Assembly: GCF_000379665.1 (NCBI RefSeq)
Contig: NZ_KB903373.1
Coordinates: 1-64,000 of the forward strand
Direction of reading: 5' to 3'
From: Butyricimonas synergistica DSM 23225
GTDB taxonomy: Bacteria; Bacteroidota; Bacteroidia; Bacteroidales; Marinifilaceae
DNA length: 64,000 nt
Both the position numbers and the translations under genes were made by a program. Below are positions 61,137-64,000 of this stretch, one piece after another. Each line of letters opens with the position of its first letter. Position 1 is the stretch's first letter. The notes below the pieces were generated by a model that was not told the DNA's origin, did no database searches, and saw only the letters and a list, made by a program, of their open reading frames with translations.

Positions 61137-61768
61137 AGTCCTAGTGATTCGTTGATAAGAATGATTTTTACCCGTTTTTGCGGGAATGATTTTTCAGTGA
61201 TCGTCCACGTGTTGCACAACCGGTCGGCACTTTGGCAGTTCATGCATGTCTTGGTCTTCTGGCATGGGGTATGCAGATTGGTGTGGCGGATGGCGTTTAA
61301 TGGTGCTGCCACGGTGCGGATGCGTTCCATTGCTTGTTCGATGTTTTCGACGATCTTGTTGGTGCCGATAAAAAGAGCCACGTGCTCGGGACCGAAAGAG
61401 AGCCCGGCTACTCGGTTGCCTACCATGTCGATGTTTACCAGTTGTCCTTGTTGTGTGAGGGCATTCGTCCCCGTCAGGAAAAGATCGGTTTGAAGAGCTT
61501 GACGGCGCCAGTAAGTCTTTTGTGTCCGGCTGTATCCTTCCTGGAATGTACGAATGAGGATACATTCGGGGTTATTGGCTATTTCATCCAGCACACCCGT
61601 GGATTTCATGGTCATGGAATCGCCCCACGACACGGTGGCGGGTTTTATTTTCTCGAAAATCTCTTTAAAAAAGATTTCTTTTGCTTCTTCCCGGTTTTCG
61701 GCAAGATAAACCTCGAAATGATTCCTTTTCAGGGCTTTTAGCGTGCGGGTAATGATTTCTTTTTCCAT
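61133..61768 (-). CDS. LUD-domain (lactate utilization) protein
   Basis: This 211-residue protein of the LutC/YkgG family reads ATVSWGDSMTMKSTGVLDEI, DLFLTGTNALTQQGQLVNID, MVGNRVAGLSFGPEHVALFI and GTNKIVENIEQAMERIR, with a Cys-containing end (PCQKTKTCMNCQSADRLC). The glycine-rich NALT-G-G-ID block is typical. It probably aids lactate or redox metabolism. A TATCTTTG box on the minus strand at 61872-61879 may be its promoter. Confidence 0.85.
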   Translation of the reverse strand: MEKEIITRTLKALKRNHFEVYLAENREEAKEIFFKEIFEKIKPATVSWGDSMTMKSTGVLDEIANNPECILIRTFQEGYSRTQKTYWRRQALQTDLFLTGTNALTQQGQLVNIDMVGNRVAGLSFGPEHVALFIGTNKIVENIEQAMERIRTVAAPLNAIRHTNLHTPCQKTKTCMNCQSADRLCNTWTITEKSFPQKRVKIILINESLGL

Positions 61769-61952
61769 AGAATCTTTTTTATTGTTTTAGCCCGTTGAGC
61801 TTTCGTCTCAAGGCGTTACAGGATGTTCTGCAACTTTTTATACGTCGGGCACGTTATTGTGTTTGAGATAACAAAGATAGTGAATCGCTGATTTTTTTGT
61901 ATTTTTGCGAGAGATATTCTGGTCTTGAATGGATTATTAATTTTTTAAAACC

Positions 61953-63092
61953 TTGATGATGAGGAAAGTATTTTTACTTTTGATTTTGATGGCTTGTTAC
62001 GTGGGAGTCTTTGCACAATTAACGTTGAAGTCTGAAAAAGGAAATTTTGAGGCACGATTGATCGGTCGGGCGTTGTTTGATGGGGGAGTATTTTTTAGTG
62101 ATAAGACTTCGTTGGGCAATGCCATGGAGGTGTATGATTTGAGGTTGGGAACGGTAGTACGTTTTCTTGATCGTTGGACAGGGAAGATTGAAGTGGGATT
62201 TGCCAAAAGCAAAGTATCTATGAAGGATATTTTTATAGAGTATCGTGACGGTAAGAATCTGTTTCGGGTCGGGCATTTTTTTGAACCTTACTCCTTGGAG
62301 TACCGGATCGGGAGTTCGGATATGAAATTCAACGGGGCTGCCGTGACTGGTATCGCTTTCGGTGATCGTCGTAAATTGGGCGTGAGTTACACGTATAATG
62401 TCGATCTTTTGAATGTTGCAGCCGGGGTGTTCAGTGACAAGGATGTAGATAACACGGAGAAAGGTGATGAAGGGTATGCTTTGTCGGGGCGGGTGTTGTA
62501 TCGCCCGTACGTGAATGACAAGGACGTGATTCATGTCGGGGTTTCTTCTCGTTTTAGTGCGTTGGGGGAAGCGGAGAAGAATAAAGTGGTGTATTCTGCC
62601 GGTGCCCCGTCTAATTTGATCCCCGAGAAATTTTTGCAAGTAGACGTGACGGATGCTATCAATGAATGGCGATTCGGGACGGAGTTTGTCATGGTGCTTG
62701 ACAAATGGTACGTACAGAGTGAGTATTTGTTGGCTCACGTGAACCGTCGTGCGGTAGTGGAGAATTATAATGGCGACGGGTGGTATGCGCAAGTCGGGTA
62801 CGCCTTACTGAATGGTCGTTATGCTTATAATAAGGAGAGTGGTATGGCGGTAGCTCCGGGTGAAAAATGTTTGGAGATTTTGTGCCGTTATAATATCACG
62901 AACATGAATGATAAAGATGCCGGAATCATGGGGGGCAAGGAGAATGACTTGTCTATCGGTGGTATTTATTATTTTAATAAATATGTCTCGGCAAAGATGA
63001 GTTATAGCCTGGTGAGTTTGGATAAGCATGCGAGGGAGGGAGGAAAACAGACATTCAGCATGATCCAGGGAAGAATCCAGCTGAGCTTTTAA
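61953..63092 (+). CDS. Phosphate-selective porin O/P-like protein
   Basis: This 379-residue outer-membrane barrel has a signal peptide (FLLLILMACYVGVFAQ), LTLKSEKGNFEARLIGRALF, DRWTGKIEVGFAKSKVSMKD, GHFFEPYSLEYRIGSSDMKF and a terminal aromatic strand (SMIQGRIQLSF). It matches the OprO/OprP porin family. A TATTTTTG promoter box is at 61900-61907. Confidence 0.85.
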   Translation: MMMRKVFLLLILMACYVGVFAQLTLKSEKGNFEARLIGRALFDGGVFFSDKTSLGNAMEVYDLRLGTVVRFLDRWTGKIEVGFAKSKVSMKDIFIEYRDGKNLFRVGHFFEPYSLEYRIGSSDMKFNGAAVTGIAFGDRRKLGVSYTYNVDLLNVAAGVFSDKDVDNTEKGDEGYALSGRVLYRPYVNDKDVIHVGVSSRFSALGEAEKNKVVYSAGAPSNLIPEKFLQVDVTDAINEWRFGTEFVMVLDKWYVQSEYLLAHVNRRAVVENYNGDGWYAQVGYALLNGRYAYNKESGMAVAPGEKCLEILCRYNITNMNDKDAGIMGGKENDLSIGGIYYFNKYVSAKMSYSLVSLDKHAREGGKQTFSMIQGRIQLSF

Positions 63093-63132
63093 ACAATTGA
63101 AAATTAATAATCACTGAATCTAAAATTAGTCG

Positions 63133-64000
63133 ATGCGTGTCTGTATAGCGGAGAAACCGAGTGTGGCAAAAGAGATTGCGGAGGTATTGGGTGCCAAAGT
63201 GCGTCGGAATGGTTATTTCGAGGGGAATGACTATTGCGTGACGTGGACGTTCGGTCATCTTTGTTCGTTGCAGGAACCGCACGAGTACACGGAAAAGTGG
63301 AAACCGTGGAATTTGGCGATGCTGCCGATGATTCCTTCCACGTTCCGGATTAAATTGATTGATGACGAGGGTATCAAGCGACAATTCGGGATTATCGAGG
63401 AATTGTTCAACCGGGCGGAGATGGTGATTAACTGTGGTGATGCCGGGCAGGAGGGTGAATTGATCCAGCGTTGGGTGATGACGAAGGCGAAATGTAAGGT
63501 GCCGGTGATGCGGTTGTGGATTTCGTCGTTGACGGAGGAGGCGATCAAGGAGGGGTTCGACAAGTTGATGAGCGCGAAGGATTTTGACACGTTGTATGCG
63601 GCGGGTTCGGCAAGGGCTATCGGCGATTGGTTGCTGGGGATGAATGCCACCAGGGCTTACACGTTGCGCTACGGGAACGGGAAGAACGTGCTGTCGATTG
63701 GTCGGGTGCAGACGCCCACGTTGGCGTTGATCGTGGAACGGCAGAAGGCGATCGAGCAGTTTAAACCCGAAACTTATTGGGAGGTACGGACGGATTACCG
63801 GGGTGGCTGGTTTTCTTACACGAAAGGGCGTTTCACGGTAAAGGAGGAAGCGGAGGCTTTCATGCAAGAGATTATGCCGCTGGAGTTGGAGATCAAGAGT
63901 TCGGAGCGCAAAAAGGCGATGGAACATCCGCCGAAGTTGTTCGACTTGACGTTGTTGCAGGTGGAATGCAACCGGAAGTTCGCTTTCTCTGCGGACACGA
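63133..64000 (+). CDS. topB: DNA topoisomerase III, 5' part (runs off the window)
   Basis: The first 289 codons are present. The Toprim domain reads MRVCIAEKPSVAKEIAEVLG, CVTWTFGHLCSL, MVINCGDAGQEGELIQRWV (catalytic Asp and Glu) and MRLWISSLTEEAIKEGF. The type IA core begins SARAIGDWLLGMNATRAYTL, NVLSIGRVQTPTLALIVER. The active-site Tyr lies beyond the window end. It relaxes and decatenates DNA. Confidence 0.93.
   Translation, partial: MRVCIAEKPSVAKEIAEVLGAKVRRNGYFEGNDYCVTWTFGHLCSLQEPHEYTEKWKPWNLAMLPMIPSTFRIKLIDDEGIKRQFGIIEELFNRAEMVINCGDAGQEGELIQRWVMTKAKCKVPVMRLWISSLTEEAIKEGFDKLMSAKDFDTLYAAGSARAIGDWLLGMNATRAYTLRYGNGKNVLSIGRVQTPTLALIVERQKAIEQFKPETYWEVRTDYRGGWFSYTKGRFTVKEEAEAFMQEIMPLELEIKSSERKKAMEHPPKLFDLTLLQVECNRKFAFSADT

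Noticed and set aside
1-64000. CRISPR array, rRNA or antibiotic-resistance gene
   Set aside because: I looked for regularly spaced repeats, rRNA signatures and known resistance proteins and saw none.

Overview
The window is almost entirely one integrative conjugative element (ICE) of the Bacteroidales CTnDOT type, sitting in the 3' end of a tRNA-Val(TAC) gene, followed by about 4.6 kb of host chromosome. A Bacteroidota host is indicated by TAnnTTTG promoter boxes, SusC/SusD genes, fimbrillin-like lipoproteins and the Bacteroides-type tra gene order. The codon style and the neighbouring porin, LUD-domain and topB genes would suit the Odoribacteraceae or relatives, but I cannot place the genus. 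A direct repeat of at least 95 bp (1-95 and 59324-59418) marks the two ends. The intact tRNA and the tyrosine recombinase are at the right end.

Layout from left to right. (a) 96-1903: recombinase arm-type sites, an RteC-like regulator and two helix-turn-helix (excisionase-like) proteins. (b) 1904-9400: a defence-like cargo region with a subtilase + AAA ATPase + XRE operon (IetAS type) and an AbiH gene. They are separated by a decayed second copy of the 1.6 kb HTH gene and by two displaced fragments of an AlbA_2 (Schlafen-like) gene. (c) 9491-15640: a DUF4099/DUF3945 protein, a putative structured small RNA, a leucine-rich-repeat protein, then mobC-mobB-mobA (coupling protein, relaxase, accessory protein) and the probable oriT. 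(d) 16096-30482: the conjugation operon traA-B-C-E-F-G, a DUF3876-like gene, traI-J-K-L-M-N-O, then a lipoprotein/fimbrillin cassette in the place where traP normally lies, then traQ. (e) 30719-35016: a leftward operon of a ParB-like protein, many small unknown genes and the antirestriction protein ArdA. (f) 35510-41860: a tandem duplication of a 3.3 kb unit encoding large membrane-anchored KAP NTPases with a strikingly conserved 5' leader and a conserved 3' element. (g) 42310-44117: umuD-umuC, with UmuD lacking the usual catalytic Ser and Lys. (h) 45004-50502: four XRE regulators, each facing a palindrome, mostly with a divergent promoter, plus an AlbA_2 ATPase. (i) 50581-56498: a SusC/SusD nutrient-uptake cassette with a fasciclin lipoprotein. 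(j) 56.9-57.3 kb: three hairpins sharing a CCGGCT stem. (k) ORF6N protein and integrase. (l) Chromosome: tRNA-Val, a DUF4595-like lipoprotein, a thioesterase, a LUD-domain protein, a porin and the start of topB.

The element thus combines transfer and maintenance functions (int, mob, tra, ParB-like, ArdA) with cargo for phage defence (IetAS, AbiH, possibly KAP NTPases and AlbA_2), mutagenic repair (UmuDC) and glycan uptake (SusCD). No antibiotic-resistance gene and no rteA/rteB pair were seen. The best candidates for something undescribed are the tandem KAP units with conserved flanks, the putative RNA at 10.87-11.0 kb with a perfect loop-loop complementarity, and the pilin-like cassette inside the tra operon.
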